Positions 1 to 8,820 of a stretch of 64,000 bases of DNA are shown here, piece by piece. The translations under genes and the position numbers were made by a program. A model generated the notes under the pieces. That model ran no database searches. It saw nothing but the letters and a program-made list of their open reading frames with translations, and had not been told where the DNA came from. Origin of the DNA: Geodermatophilus aquaeductus (lineage in GTDB: Bacteria; Actinomycetota; Actinomycetes; Mycobacteriales; Geodermatophilaceae); contig NZ_FXTJ01000002.1 of assembly GCF_900182545.1 (NCBI RefSeq), positions 620,001-684,000 on the forward strand. Reading direction: 5' to 3'. How positions within the stretch are numbered: position 1 is the stretch's first letter; each line of letters starts with the position of its first letter.

Positions 1-413
1 CGGCCGAGGGTCAGGTGCGGGCGGAACGGCCGGTCCTCCACCGGCAGCCCCAGCCCGCGAGCGGCCTCGGCCAGCCTGCCGGCCAGCCCGGTGAGGACGG
101 CGACGTCGCCGTCGAGGCCGGCCCAGCACACCTGCGGGCGGCGCCGCGGGCCGAACCGCCCGGCACCGGCCAGGCGCAGGGTCGCCGGCGGCGTCGGCGC
201 GACGGCGTCCCCGACGGCGGCGGTGAGGCCGGGCAGCAGCCCGGGCGGCACGGCGCCGAGGAAGAGCAGGGTGAGGTGCCAGCGCGCCGGGTCGCCCCAG
301 CGCGGGGCACCCGGCGCCCCGCGCAGTGGCTCGAGGGCCGCCGCCAGGTCGGCACGGGCCGGTGCGGGCGGGGCCACCGCGACGAACAGCCGCAGCGGCG
401 CCAGCTCGCTCAG
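1..413 (-). CDS. thpR: RNA 2',3'-cyclic phosphodiesterase (2'-5' RNA ligase family), C-terminus beyond window
   Basis: A 2H phosphoesterase predicted to open 2',3'-cyclic phosphates on RNA ends in the cytoplasm. About 137 residues are visible and both catalytic HxTx motifs are present: HLTL at residues 46-49 (followed by LFLG) and RPHLTLGR at 131-138. The gene runs off the window start, so the last part is missing (the family is about 180-190 aa). No ATG, GTG or TTG lies at the right place; the best start is a CTG at 413 whose CTGA overlaps the TGA of the upstream gene, giving MSELAPLRLFVAV. The family call is firm; the non-canonical start is inference. An internal GTG about 12 codons in is the alternative. 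Confidence 0.85.
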   Translation of the reverse strand, partial: MSELAPLRLFVAVAPPAPARADLAAALEPLRGAPGAPRWGDPARWHLTLLFLGAVPPGLLPGLTAAVGDAVAPTPPATLRLAGAGRFGPRRRPQVCWAGLDGDVAVLTGLAGRLAEAARGLGLPVEDRPFRPHLTLG

Positions 414-820
414 CGCACCACCAGGCCGGCGTCGGACAGCGCCGTCTGCAGGCGCAGCCGCTCGACGTCGCGGGCGAAGCCGTGCGGCACGGTGCCCAGC
501 GCGTGCGGCAGGGCCAGCAGCGCGGCGGCCTCGGTGAGGACGTCGTCGTAGGCGGCCTGCAGCCCGCGGCGGCGCACCTGGGGCGCGCCGGCCGGCACCG
601 TGTCGAGCTGGCGGCCCAGCCGGCGCACGTCGGCGGCGACGGCCTCCACCGGCCGGGGCGCGGCGGGCGCGGGCACGTCCCCCTCGCGGGCTCGGCGGCG
701 GGCGCGGAGGTCGAGCACGAGCTGCCCGGAGAAGAGGCGGAACAGCAGGCCGAGCGCGGCGAAGGCGCCGACGAGCATCGCGGTGATGCCGGCGAGCTGG
801 AGCAGGGCGGAGGTCATCAT
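410..820 (-). CDS. Small single-pass membrane protein of unknown function
   Basis: A 136-aa protein that I do not recognise. Residues about 4-28 form one hydrophobic segment (LLQLAGITAMLVGAFAALGL), followed by a basic, Ala/Arg-rich cytoplasmic-type tail with two probable helical stretches. The start is the first of two ATG codons at 820-815, with GGAG five bases upstream. The stop overlaps the thpR start by four bases, so the two are probably co-transcribed and translationally coupled. Nothing in the sequence gives a function. A much longer reading of this frame reaching 1864 is the antisense shadow of the MFS gene. Confidence 0.75.
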   Translation of the reverse strand: MMTSALLQLAGITAMLVGAFAALGLLFRLFSGQLVLDLRARRRAREGDVPAPAAPRPVEAVAADVRRLGRQLDTVPAGAPQVRRRGLQAAYDDVLTEAAALLALPHALGTVPHGFARDVERLRLQTALSDAGLVVR

Positions 821-888
821 CGGCACTCCGTGGGAGCGGGGTGGCCGCGACGGTACGTGCCGGCACGGGCCGCCGCCAGATGTGCCGG

Positions 889-2226
889 TCAGCGCCCCGC
901 GGCCTGCTCCCCGCGGACCTCGCCGACGTGCAGCAGCAGCCGCGGCGGGACGACGTGGGCCTCCAGCCGCACCCGCCGTCCGCGGGCGAGCCACAGCCCG
1001 GCGAGGGCACCGGCCACGACGACGACCGCCCCGCCGAGGATGAGCCCCCACGGCGCCCCGAGGTGCTCGGAGACCCAGCCGATGAGCGGCGCGCCCAGCG
1101 GCGTGCCACCCATGAAGCACATGAAGTACAGCGCCATCACCCGGCCGCGCATCTGGGGGTCGGCGCCGAGCTGCACGAAGCTGTTGTTGGCCACGCTGAA
1201 GACCAGCGCCGCCGCGCCGGTGGGCACCAGCAGGACGGCGAAGGGCAGGAACCCCGTCGTCAGCCCGCACGCCACGGTGAGCAGGCCGAAGAGCACCGCC
1301 GAGGTGACCAGGAAGCGCTGCCGCGGGCGGGCGCTGCGCCGGGTGGACAGGAACGCCCCGGTCAGCGACCCGACGGCGAACGTCGTCGACAGCAGCCCGA
1401 ACGCCTCGGCGCCGAGGTCGAAGACCTCGCGGGCCATGAGCGCGATCGTGACCTGGAAGTTGAACCCGAAGGTGCCGATGACGAAGGCCAGCACCATCGC
1501 CAGCCGCAGGTCGGGCCGCGCCCAGGTGTAGGCCAGTCCCGCGCGCAGCTGGCCACGGGCGCGCGCCACCGGCTCGCTGCGCCGCAGCTCCTCCGGCCGC
1601 ATGAGCAGCAGCGCGGCGATGGTGAACGCGAAGCTCCCGGAGTTGACCAGGAACGCCGGCGCGGTGTCCCCGCCGGAGGCGCCGATGAGCAGCCCGGCCA
1701 GCGCCGGGCCGACCAGCCGCGCGCCGTTGAAGATCGTCGAGTTCAGCCCGACGGCGTTGGCCAGCAGGTCGCCGCCGACCAACTCCGAGACGAACGCCTG
1801 GCGCACCGGGACGTCGATCGCCGAGACCGACCCCAGGCCCGCGGCCAGCACGAACACGTGCCACAGCGCGACGGTGCCGGTGGCCACGAGCAGACCGAGG
1901 CCGACGGCGAGCAGCCCCATGAGCACCTGGGTGACGACGAGGACGCGGCGCTTGTCGTAGCGGTCGGCCAGGACGCCGCCGTACATGCTCAGCAGCAGCG
2001 ACGGCCCGAACTGCAGGGCGGTGATCAGGCCGAGGGCCACCCCGCTGTCGCCGGAGAGCTGCAGCACCAGCCAGTCCTGGCCGATGCGCTGCATCCAGGT
2101 CCCGGTCAGGCTGACCAGGTTCGCCGACGCGTAGAGCCGGAAGTTGTGCACGTGCAGGGAGCGGAACGGGCTGCGCCCACCGGCCGTCGGCTCCCCTCCC
2201 GTCGGGTCAGCGGCCGTGGATGTCAC
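889..2226 (-). CDS. MFS transporter (MFS_3 / EntS-like)
   Basis: A 445-aa inner-membrane major facilitator with about 12 hydrophobic segments. Its N-terminus (residues about 22-60, FRLYASANLVSLTGTWMQ then RIGQDWLVLQL) is typical of the MFS_3 group that includes the enterobactin exporter EntS. The conserved loop after TM2 appears as GGVLADRYDKRRVL. The start overlaps the MarR stop by four bases (ATGA), so the two form an operon, the usual arrangement of a MarR repressor controlling a drug or metabolite exporter. The substrate cannot be read from sequence. The charged C-terminal tail ends in EQAAGR. Confidence 0.9.
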   Translation of the reverse strand: MTSTAADPTGGEPTAGGRSPFRSLHVHNFRLYASANLVSLTGTWMQRIGQDWLVLQLSGDSGVALGLITALQFGPSLLLSMYGGVLADRYDKRRVLVVTQVLMGLLAVGLGLLVATGTVALWHVFVLAAGLGSVSAIDVPVRQAFVSELVGGDLLANAVGLNSTIFNGARLVGPALAGLLIGASGGDTAPAFLVNSGSFAFTIAALLLMRPEELRRSEPVARARGQLRAGLAYTWARPDLRLAMVLAFVIGTFGFNFQVTIALMAREVFDLGAEAFGLLSTTFAVGSLTGAFLSTRRSARPRQRFLVTSAVLFGLLTVACGLTTGFLPFAVLLVPTGAAALVFSVANNSFVQLGADPQMRGRVMALYFMCFMGGTPLGAPLIGWVSEHLGAPWGLILGGAVVVVAGALAGLWLARGRRVRLEAHVVPPRLLLHVGEVRGEQAAGR

Positions 2227-2657
2227 CCACCGGCGAGCTCCTCCATGATCGCGGCGGCCTCGCGCAGGGTCGCGCGCTGGTCCGGGGTGAGCCGGTGCAG
2301 CTGGCTGGACAGCCAGGCCTCGCGGGCCCGGGCCTCCTCGTCCAGCAGCGTGTCGGCGGCCGGGGTCAGCTCGATGACCACCTGCCGGCCGTCGGTCGGG
2401 TGCGGCGTGCGGGTGACCAGGCCCATCCCCTCGAGCGCGACCACGACGCGGGTCATCGACGGCGGCTGGACCCGCTCGTGCGCGGCCAGCTCCCCGGGAC
2501 TCATCGGCCCGTGGCGCTGCAGCGTGGACAGCGCCGCGAGGTGGGTGAGCGTGACCGAGGTGTCGACCCGCTGGTTGCGGATGCGGCGGGAGAAGCGCAT
2601 GACCGCCAGCCGGAGGTCGTGGGCGAGCGCTGCGGTGTCCAGCGTCGACCGTGTCAC
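2223..2657 (-). CDS. MarR family transcriptional regulator
   Basis: A 144-aa winged-helix regulator. N-terminal dimerisation helix, then the recognition region at about residues 55-90 (MSPGELAAHERVQPPSMTR) and a wing with the diagnostic DGRQVVIELT. MarR proteins usually bind as dimers near their own promoter and are released by small phenolic or drug-like ligands. The GTG start at 2657 has no Shine-Dalgarno sequence but sits six bases after a TAGGCT hexamer, so the mRNA is probably leaderless. The overlapping MFS gene is its likely target; that is inferred from position. Confidence 0.92.
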   Translation of the reverse strand: MTRSTLDTAALAHDLRLAVMRFSRRIRNQRVDTSVTLTHLAALSTLQRHGPMSPGELAAHERVQPPSMTRVVVALEGMGLVTRTPHPTDGRQVVIELTPAADTLLDEEARAREAWLSSQLHRLTPDQRATLREAAAIMEELAGG

Positions 2658-2663
2658 GGCGGC

Positions 2664-2669
2664 AGCCTA
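2664..2669 (-). promoter_or_regulatory. Putative -10 box (TAGGCT) of leaderless marR transcript
   Basis: TAGGCT on the minus strand ends six bases before the GTG start of the MarR gene. It fits the actinobacterial -10 pattern TANNNT and would put transcription initiation at the start codon. No convincing -35 is visible. Confidence 0.45.
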
Positions 2670-2686
2670 CCGGTGGTTAGCCGGGC

Positions 2687-4210
2687 TCAGAACAGTTGCT
2701 GGAGCGGCTCCAGCGCGAAGTAGACGACGAACGCCGCGGCGATCACCCACATCAGCGGGTGCACCTCGCGCCGGCGGCCCACCGCCGAGCGCAGCAGGAC
2801 GTAGCTGACGACGCCGGCGCCGATGCCGTTGGTGATCGAGTAGGTGAACGGCATGAGCGCGATGGTGAGGAAGGCCGGGATGACCAGGGACATGTCGTCC
2901 CAGGTCAGCGTGCGGATCTGGCTGATCATCAGCGCGCCGACGATCACCAGGGCGGGCGCGGCGGCCTCCGAGGGCACGACCTGCACCAGCGGCGTGAAGA
3001 ACATCGCCAGCAGGAACAGCACGCCGGTCACGACGCTCGCCAGGCCGGTGCGGGCGCCGTCGGCGACACCGGAGGCGCTCTCGATGTAGGTCGTGTTCGA
3101 CGAGACGCTGGCCGCGCCGCCGGCCGCGGCGGCCAGCGAGTCGACCAGCAGCACCGGCTGCGCACCGGGCAGGTTGCGGTCCTCGTCGAGCAGGTCGCCC
3201 TCGGCGCCGACGGCGGTGACCGTGCCGACGGTGTCGAAGAAGTCGGCGATCATGATCGAGAAGACGATGAGCAGCGCGGCGACGACGCCGATGCGCTCGA
3301 AGCCGCCGAACAGCGAGAACTGCCCGACGATCGACAGGTCGGGGGCGCTCACGACCTCGGCGGGGAGGGTGGGCACCTGCAGCGCCCAGCCGCGCGGGTT
3401 GGACCCGTCGGGCGTGCGGGCGCCGACGCCGGCCACCGCCTCCACCACGATCGCCAGCACGGTGGAGACGACGATGCCGATGAGCAGCGCGCCGCGGACC
3501 CGCCGCACCACGAGGACCGCGGTCAGCAGCAGCCCGACGACGAAGACCAGCAGCGGCCAGCCGGCGAGCTGGCCGTTCACCCCGAAGCTGATCAGCGGGT
3601 TGCCCGGGCGGATGACCCCCGCGTCGGCCAGGCCGATGATCGTGAGGAAGAAGCCGATGCCGACGGCGATCGCCGTCTTCAGCTGCGGCGGGATGGCCTC
3701 GAACACGGCCTTCCGGAAGCCGGTGAGCACCAGGACGGTGATCAGCAGGCCCTCGAGGACGACCAGGCCCATGATCTCCGGCCACGTCAGCTGGGTGGCG
3801 GCGAAGACGGCGACGATCGCGTTGATGCCCAGGCCGGTGGCCAGCGCGAAGGGGTACCGGCCGACGACGCCCATGAGGACGGTCAGCGCACCGGCGACCA
3901 GCGCGGTCACCGCCGCGACGGCACCGAAGGGCAGCGTGGCGCCGGTGACGTCGGTGCCCGACAGGATGATCGGGTTGAGCACCACGATGTAGGCCATCGT
4001 GAAGAAGGTGGTCAGCCCGCCCCGGACCTCGCGGCCCAGCGTGCTGCGCCGGGCGCTGATGCCGAAATAGCGGTCCACCCCGTTGCGCGGCCGCACCCGG
4101 GGGCCGGGGCTGCGCCGCGGCCGGGGGGCACCCGCGGCGACGTCGGCCGGCGTGTCCCCGGCGGGAACGGCCGCGCTCGCGCCGCGGGCGGGACGGGACT
4201 TCTCGGGCAT
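2687..4210 (-). CDS. NCS2 (AzgA-type) purine permease
   Basis: A 507-aa permease of the AzgA branch of the nucleobase-cation symporter-2 family, which takes up guanine, hypoxanthine or adenine. Residues 47-80 carry the family N-terminal signature (DRYFGISARRSTLGREV, then TTFFTMAYIVVLNP). The transmembrane core includes DFFDTVGTVTAVG and SSNTTYIESASGVADGARTG, typical of this branch. The start at 4210 is fixed by AGGAG five bases upstream; an upstream in-frame ATG lacks a site. About 45 residues before the core are Pro/Arg-rich and unusually long. It stands alone as a transcription unit. Substrate choice is inference from family. Confidence 0.92.
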   Translation of the reverse strand: MPEKSRPARGASAAVPAGDTPADVAAGAPRPRRSPGPRVRPRNGVDRYFGISARRSTLGREVRGGLTTFFTMAYIVVLNPIILSGTDVTGATLPFGAVAAVTALVAGALTVLMGVVGRYPFALATGLGINAIVAVFAATQLTWPEIMGLVVLEGLLITVLVLTGFRKAVFEAIPPQLKTAIAVGIGFFLTIIGLADAGVIRPGNPLISFGVNGQLAGWPLLVFVVGLLLTAVLVVRRVRGALLIGIVVSTVLAIVVEAVAGVGARTPDGSNPRGWALQVPTLPAEVVSAPDLSIVGQFSLFGGFERIGVVAALLIVFSIMIADFFDTVGTVTAVGAEGDLLDEDRNLPGAQPVLLVDSLAAAAGGAASVSSNTTYIESASGVADGARTGLASVVTGVLFLLAMFFTPLVQVVPSEAAAPALVIVGALMISQIRTLTWDDMSLVIPAFLTIALMPFTYSITNGIGAGVVSYVLLRSAVGRRREVHPLMWVIAAAFVVYFALEPLQQLF

Positions 4211-4298
4211 GCGGGCTCCTGCTGGTGCCGGGTGACGAGCGGCGACAGAGTGCCACACCGCCCGCGAGCCCCCGCGCCGGTCTGGGCGGTTCGCCGCC

Positions 4299-4304
4299 TA
4301 GTGT
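4299..4304 (+). promoter_or_regulatory. Putative -10 box (TAGTGT) of leaderless DUF2530 transcript
   Basis: TAGTGT is followed by exactly seven bases and then the GTG start of the DUF2530 gene. There is no Shine-Dalgarno sequence in between. Confidence 0.45.
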
Positions 4305-4311
4305 CGGCCGC

Positions 4312-4548
4312 GTGTCCCGGCCCTCCGCACCCGGCTCCCTGAAGCCGGCCCCTCCCCCGCTGCAGGTCGACACCGCCCGCGTCGTCCTGGCCGGAGCGGC
4401 GCTGTGGGCCCTCGCGCTCGTCGTCCTGCTGTTCCTCGGCGACCGGGTGGACCGCGCCTGGACCTGGACCTGCGTGGTCGGCATCGTGCTCGCCGCGGTC
4501 GGCCTGGCGGTCATGCGCTGGCAGGGCCAGCTCGGGCGCCGCCGTTAG
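4312..4548 (+). CDS. DUF2530 small membrane protein
   Basis: A 78-aa protein with a short Pro-rich N-terminus and two transmembrane helices (about residues 19-42 and 49-68). The order and the WALALVVLLFLGDR region fit the actinobacterial DUF2530 family, whose function is unknown. I chose the GTG at 4312 because of the leaderless-type -10 box seven bases upstream; an earlier in-frame ATG at 4225 would add 29 low-complexity residues. Its stop overlaps the stop of the convergent DUF3027 gene by four bases (TTAG). The two families are often neighbours in actinomycetes. Confidence 0.8.
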   Translation: MSRPSAPGSLKPAPPPLQVDTARVVLAGAALWALALVVLLFLGDRVDRAWTWTCVVGIVLAAVGLAVMRWQGQLGRRR

Positions 4549-5339
4549 TCGGTGAGGACGTCGAAGTCCGCGGTGTCGTAGCGGGCCGACGTCACGACCT
4601 CGGCCGGCTCGCCGACGGCGAGGGTGGCCTGGCTGTGCGCGCCGCAGCCGTAGTCGACGGCGACCACGCGGCCGTCGGCCGGTGCGTACTCGTTGCCGCA
4701 CGCGCCGAGCAGCCCGCGCAGCGAGCCGGCCAGCGGGAGGAAGAAGCCGCACGTGCCGCACGGGCCGGGTGCCGAGCGGGCCATCGCCGAGCGCGGGCCG
4801 AAGTCGCCGGCCAGCCAGCGGGCGACCGCGGAGCTGCGTCCCTCGCGGGACATGACCCGCTCACGGCCCAGGCCGAGCTCGGTCGCCAGCGCCTGCGCCT
4901 CGGGGTCGGCCGCGGCGTCGTCCTCGGCGGTGTAGGAGGGCACCAGACGCGGGTCGTCCTCGGTGGCCGGCAGGACGTCGCCGACCGACAGGTCGCCCGG
5001 ACGTAGCCGCTCGTGCCACGGCACCCAGGCCGGCGCGAGCAGCGCCGCGTCGCCGGGCAGGAGCACGACCTCGTCGACGGTGACCTCGTCGCTGCCCGGG
5101 ACGCGCGCCAGGGTGACCGCCCAGTGCCAGCCCACGTAGCCCGGCAGCCGGCTGGCGAAGGAGTGGGTGACCACCTCGCCGAGGACGGCGGGACCGCCGT
5201 CGGCGTCCCCGATCGGCTCGGGCCCGGCGCCGAGGTGCTCGCCGACGACCGCGGGGTCGCCGGCGGTCTCCTCGGCAGTGGCACGGGCGAGGTCGACCGC
5301 GCCGGTCAGCACGTCGCTCGGGACGGAGTCGGCAGTCAC
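4545..5339 (-). CDS. DUF3027 domain protein
   Basis: A 264-aa soluble protein of the actinobacterial DUF3027 family (function unknown). The central part contains GYVGWHWAVTLARVPG and DEVVLLPGDAALLAPAWVPW, the conserved core. A C-terminal region has GPCGTCGFFLPL, then GACGNEY and YGCGAHS, cysteines that could bind a metal; that is my reading of the spacing. The start is GTG at 5339; upstream ATGs are out of frame. It lies near MFS, DUF2771 and cold-shock genes, an arrangement similar to that around cspB in M. tuberculosis. Confidence 0.85.
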   Translation of the reverse strand: MTADSVPSDVLTGAVDLARATAEETAGDPAVVGEHLGAGPEPIGDADGGPAVLGEVVTHSFASRLPGYVGWHWAVTLARVPGSDEVTVDEVVLLPGDAALLAPAWVPWHERLRPGDLSVGDVLPATEDDPRLVPSYTAEDDAAADPEAQALATELGLGRERVMSREGRSSAVARWLAGDFGPRSAMARSAPGPCGTCGFFLPLAGSLRGLLGACGNEYAPADGRVVAVDYGCGAHSQATLAVGEPAEVVTSARYDTADFDVLTD

Positions 5340-5440
5340 GGCGTCATCGTCCCAGACGCACCGCACCGGTAGGCGCGGCCGGGCGACCCGCGTGATCACG
5401 ACTCCCCCGGACTCCCAGGCCGGTACGGCACCATGGAGCC

Positions 5441-7162
5441 GTGCCGTCCTCGCGTCCGCCCGGGTCCCGCCGGGGCCCGCTACGCCGGTCGCGGCAGGAG
5501 CCGGACTCCCCCGACCGGGTCGACACCGCGCCCCTGGAGATCCCCCCGCCGGGGACCCAGCCGCAGGCCGCGGCCCCGCCGCCGTACCCCGCGTACGGCG
5601 CCCCGCCCCCCGGCTACGGCCCGCCGTACCCCGCGTACGGCCCACCGCCCGGCTACGGGCCGACCACCGTCCCGGCTCCGCGGGCGCTCCCGCCCGGCTA
5701 CGCACCGCCGCCGGTGCCGCCGCCCGCCGCCCCGGCGCCGGAGACGCCCCCGCCCGACGGGGCGGCGCAGCCACGGGTCACCGTCACCCGGGTCGCCGTC
5801 GCCCGGACCAGGGAGCTGACCGGCGCGACCGTCGCCCGGGTGCGCGCCGCCAGCCGCGCCGACGGCGCCGCCGAGAGCGGCCTGACCCACCTGCTGTGGG
5901 TCAACGCCGTGCACATGGCCGGCGACGCGATGATCGCCGTCTCGCTGGCCGGCACGCTGTTCTTCGCCGCCGCCTCCGACGCCCAGCGCGGCAACGTGGC
6001 GCTGTACCTGCTGGTCACGATGGCGCCGTTCGCGGTGGTGGCGCCGGTCATCGGCCCGCTGCTCGACCGGCTGCAGCGCGGCCGCCGCTGGGCCCTCGGT
6101 GCCGCGGCGCTCGGGCGCGCGGTGCTCGCGCTGGTCATGGCCGCCCACCAGGACGACTGGTGGCTCTACCCCGCCGCACTCGGCGTCCTGGTGCTGTCGA
6201 AGGCGCACAACGTGCTGCGCGCCGCCGTCGTCCCGCGGGTGCTGCCCGGTGCGATGTCGTTGACGTCGGCCAACGCGCGACTGTCGGTGTTCGGCTTGGT
6301 CACCGCGGGCGTCTTCGGTGCGATCGGCGCCGGGCTGGCCTGGGCGTTCGGGTTCGCGCCGCTGCTGTGGGTGACCGCGGTGGTCTTCCTCGTCGCCGCG
6401 GTCCTCGCCGTCCGGCTGCCCCGCCACGTCGACGTGCCCACCGGCGAGCAGCCCGCCGACGTGCTGAGCACCGGCCCGGTGCCCGCGACCGGCCGGCGCC
6501 GGCGGCCGGTCAACCCGCACGTGGTGCTCGCCCTGCGCGCCAACGCGGCGCTGCGCGGCCTCGGCGGCTTCCTGACGATCTTCTCCGCGTTCTTCGTGCA
6601 GGCCACCGTCGAGGGCGGCTGGGAGGCCACGCTCGCCCTCGGCGCGATCGCCGGCGCGGCCGGTGCCGGCAGCGTGCTGGGCACCGGCATCGGCTCGCGA
6701 CTGCACGCCGCCGACCCCGACCGGATGGTCGTCTGGGCGGCCGGTGCCGCCGCCGCGGTCACCGTCCTGGCCGCGGTGTTCTTCGGCCTGGCCACCGCGG
6801 CCGTCGTCGCCGGGGTCTCCGCCGTGGCCAACGCGCTGGGCAAGGTGGCGCTCGACGCGATCATCCAGCGGGAGGTGCCCGAGAGCCTGCGCGCCTCGGC
6901 GTTCGCCCGCTCGGAGACCGTGCTGCAGCTGGCCTGGGTCTTCGGCGGCGCCGTGGGCATCGCGCTGCCGCCGATCGGCTGGCTGGGCTTCACCGTCGCC
7001 GCCGCGTTGCTGGTGCTCGCCGTCGGGCTGCTCCTCTGGACGCCGCGCCGCCGGCGGTGGGCGCCGGTCGACCCGGCCGCACCGACCGTCCCGGGCACCT
7101 ACGCGGTCCCCGACGCCGCCGTCCCCGACGCCCCGACCGTGCCGGAGGCACCCCGCCCGTGA
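5441..7162 (+). CDS. MFS transporter with long Pro/Tyr/Gly-rich N-terminal extension
   Basis: A 573-aa membrane protein. Residues about 1-110 are low complexity with repeats of the type PPYPAYGPPPGYG, predicted disordered and cytoplasmic. From about 145 on there are some 12 transmembrane helices of the major facilitator type (GPLLDRLQRGRRWALG is the A-motif-like loop). The C-terminal tail is again Pro/Val-rich. The stop overlaps the GTG start of the following lipoprotein by four bases, and the same MFS plus DUF2771 lipoprotein pair is conserved in actinomycetes, so the two probably act together at the envelope. The substrate is unknown. An ATG at 5433 is in another frame. Confidence 0.88.
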   Translation: MPSSRPPGSRRGPLRRSRQEPDSPDRVDTAPLEIPPPGTQPQAAAPPPYPAYGAPPPGYGPPYPAYGPPPGYGPTTVPAPRALPPGYAPPPVPPPAAPAPETPPPDGAAQPRVTVTRVAVARTRELTGATVARVRAASRADGAAESGLTHLLWVNAVHMAGDAMIAVSLAGTLFFAAASDAQRGNVALYLLVTMAPFAVVAPVIGPLLDRLQRGRRWALGAAALGRAVLALVMAAHQDDWWLYPAALGVLVLSKAHNVLRAAVVPRVLPGAMSLTSANARLSVFGLVTAGVFGAIGAGLAWAFGFAPLLWVTAVVFLVAAVLAVRLPRHVDVPTGEQPADVLSTGPVPATGRRRRPVNPHVVLALRANAALRGLGGFLTIFSAFFVQATVEGGWEATLALGAIAGAAGAGSVLGTGIGSRLHAADPDRMVVWAAGAAAAVTVLAAVFFGLATAAVVAGVSAVANALGKVALDAIIQREVPESLRASAFARSETVLQLAWVFGGAVGIALPPIGWLGFTVAAALLVLAVGLLLWTPRRRRWAPVDPAAPTVPGTYAVPDAAVPDAPTVPEAPRP

Positions 7163-7650
7163 GCAGCCTGTCCCGCGCCGCCGCTGCCCTGCTGGCCGGC
7201 GCGCTCCCCGCCGTGCTGGCCGGGTGCGGCGGTGGCTCGCCGTCGGCTCCCGACGCGCCCCCGGACGTCACGGTGGCCGCCGGCCCGCAGGAGGTCGCCG
7301 TCCAGCCGACCCAGTACTGCGGGTCCGGCGAGGGCCTGCGCTACGACGTCACGCCGCCGGTGGTCGAGGTCTCCCCCGACACCCCGATCGCGCTCACCGT
7401 GCCCGACGACGTCGCCGCCCACGGCTGGAGCGTGCAGGTCTTCGACGAGCGGCTCGAGGAGAAGATCGGCGAGGTCGACGTCGAGGTGGGGACGACGACG
7501 TTCGACGGCATCAACAGCTCCGACGTCGTCCCGCCGGCGTACTACCTCGTCGTCGTCGAGGACGCCCACGGCGAGTGCCTGCTGACCGGCTCGTGGCCGG
7601 TGGGCTTCCTCCGCGCCGGCGGCGAGATCGGCGCCGACCCGACGGGTTAG
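7159..7650 (+). CDS. DUF2771-type lipoprotein
   Basis: A 163-aa exported lipoprotein. Signal peptide residues 1-22 end in the lipobox LAGC with Cys23 as the lipid anchor, followed by a Gly/Ser/Pro linker and a beta-rich extracellular domain. The domain has Cys near [12 protein letters not shown] and again in GECLLTGSW, possibly a disulfide. Position directly behind the MFS gene and overall form fit the DUF2771 family. Function is not established. The stop overlaps the convergent cold-shock gene stop by four bases (TTAG). Confidence 0.82.
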   Translation: MSSLSRAAAALLAGALPAVLAGCGGGSPSAPDAPPDVTVAAGPQEVAVQPTQYCGSGEGLRYDVTPPVVEVSPDTPIALTVPDDVAAHGWSVQVFDERLEEKIGEVDVEVGTTTFDGINSSDVVPPAYYLVVVEDAHGECLLTGSWPVGFLRAGGEIGADPTG

Positions 7651-8042
7651 GCCTCCAGGTCGCCGGCGACCGCGCGCAGCACCGCCGCGACCTTGCGCGA
7701 CTCGGCGCGGTCGGGGTGCCGGCCGCGGCGCAAGCTGTTCGACACGTCGTCGAGCAGCTTGATGAGGTCCTCGATGATCGGGACCAGCTCGTCGGGCTTC
7801 TTGCGGTTGGCCGCGGCCACCTTCGCCGCCACCGACGGCAGCGGGTCGAGGACGCGCACCTGCAGCGCCTGGTCGCCGCGGCGGCCGGCGACGATGCCGA
7901 ACTCCACCCGCTGGCCGGGCTTGAGCTCGGCGGTGCCGGAGGGCAGGGCGTCCTTGTGCACGAAGACGTCGGGCCCGTCCTCGCGAGAGAGGAAGCCGAA
8001 CCCCTTCTCGGGGTTGAACCACTTGACTCTGCCGGTGGGCAC
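7647..8042 (-). CDS. Cold-shock domain protein with C-terminal extension
   Basis: A 131-aa protein. Residues 1-66 are a cold-shock domain with RNP1-like KGFGFLS and RNP2-like DVFVHKDAL, preceded by [11 protein letters not shown], so it should bind single-stranded nucleic acid. Residues 70-131 form an extra helical, basic tail ([19 protein letters not shown]) absent from the short CspA at 38310-38510. This longer form resembles mycobacterial CspB. GTG start with AGGGA seven bases upstream. It has its own promoter region with a TAACCT box at 8121-8126, giving a leader of about 70 nt. Confidence 0.93.
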   Translation of the reverse strand: MPTGRVKWFNPEKGFGFLSREDGPDVFVHKDALPSGTAELKPGQRVEFGIVAGRRGDQALQVRVLDPLPSVAAKVAAANRKKPDELVPIIEDLIKLLDDVSNSLRRGRHPDRAESRKVAAVLRAVAGDLEA

Positions 8043-8120
8043 GGTGAGATCCCTCGGTCGCTGCTGGCTGTCCCGGCACGGGTGCCGGCGGACGGCGGCA
8101 CGGGAGCGCCGCTCGCTGCC

Positions 8121-8126
8121 AGGTTA
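8121..8126 (-). promoter_or_regulatory. Putative -10 box (TAACCT) upstream of the long cold-shock gene
   Basis: TAACCT on the minus strand, about 78 bases before the GTG start, fits the actinobacterial -10. The same hexamer occurs upstream of carD (61179-61184). Long GC-rich leaders are common for cold-shock genes. No clear -35. Confidence 0.35.
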
Positions 8127-8179
8127 GCCGTCCGGCGCACCCCTATTGAGCGGGTGCCGCCCGCGTCCGGGCGCGCGGA

Positions 8180-8749
8180 TCAGCTGCCCGCGACCTCGCG
8201 CTCGACGACTCCCAGGCGCCCCAGCAGGTCGAGGAAGACGACGGCGAAGTCGTTGTCCGCGATCTCGCGCTCCACCGTGGCCCAGTCGACCTGCTCGCGC
8301 AGCGCCCGGGCCACCGGCAGCAGGCGCGAGAAGTCGCAGTAGTGCTCGTCGAGCGCCATGAGCTTGGTGACCAGGATGTCGGTGGCCGCCAGCACCGGCA
8401 TGTGCACCGAGAGCACGGGCATCTGCTCGGCCCGCTCGATGAGGTCGCTCTCCACCGGGTGGCCGCAGGTGCGCCAGAGGACGTCGACGAACGAGTTGCC
8501 CTGGACGACCTTGGTCAGCCAGTCCTCGGCCGGGTCCTCGACCTGCAGGCCCGCGTCGGTGAGCACCTTGACCGCCCGCTCGGCCTCGTCGTCGGGCACG
8601 AGGAAGTCGGCGTCGTGGTCGGGCTCGGGGGCGCCGCGCACCCACGCCGCGTAGCCGCCGCAGAGGGCGAAGGGCACCCCGCCCTCCTTGAGGGCGACGG
8701 CGGTGCGCTTGAGGAGGTCACGGATCTCGTCGCGGTCGGAGGGCTGCAC
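8180..8749 (-). CDS. Nucleotidyltransferase-fold protein
   Basis: A 189-aa protein with the pol-beta-type nucleotidyltransferase signature: LCGGYAAWVRG followed by DHDADFLV, i.e. hGG, a helix, then Dx(D/A)xD-like acidic residues at about 43-47. The rest is helical with conserved VLAATDILVTKLMAL, similar to AbiEii or MNT-like proteins. No antitoxin-like partner is adjacent, so a toxin-antitoxin role is not supported. A nucleotide-transfer role is plausible; the substrate is unknown. It stands alone, divergent from the EEP gene. Confidence 0.75.
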   Translation of the reverse strand: MQPSDRDEIRDLLKRTAVALKEGGVPFALCGGYAAWVRGAPEPDHDADFLVPDDEAERAVKVLTDAGLQVEDPAEDWLTKVVQGNSFVDVLWRTCGHPVESDLIERAEQMPVLSVHMPVLAATDILVTKLMALDEHYCDFSRLLPVARALREQVDWATVEREIADNDFAVVFLDLLGRLGVVEREVAGS

Positions 8750-8820
8750 GGGGCGCTGCTACCCGGCACTCGCCGCCTCATGCACGGGTGAACCGGCGCC
8801 GGCCGGGGCACGGGGACAGC

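Noticed and set aside
841..2808. A 655-codon open frame on the plus strand opposite the MFS and MarR genes
   Set aside because: Gln/Arg/His-rich and without any domain; it is the antisense shadow typical of high-G+C DNA.
8180..8749. Toxin-antitoxin reading of the nucleotidyltransferase-like gene
   Set aside because: No antitoxin or HEPN partner gene on either side.
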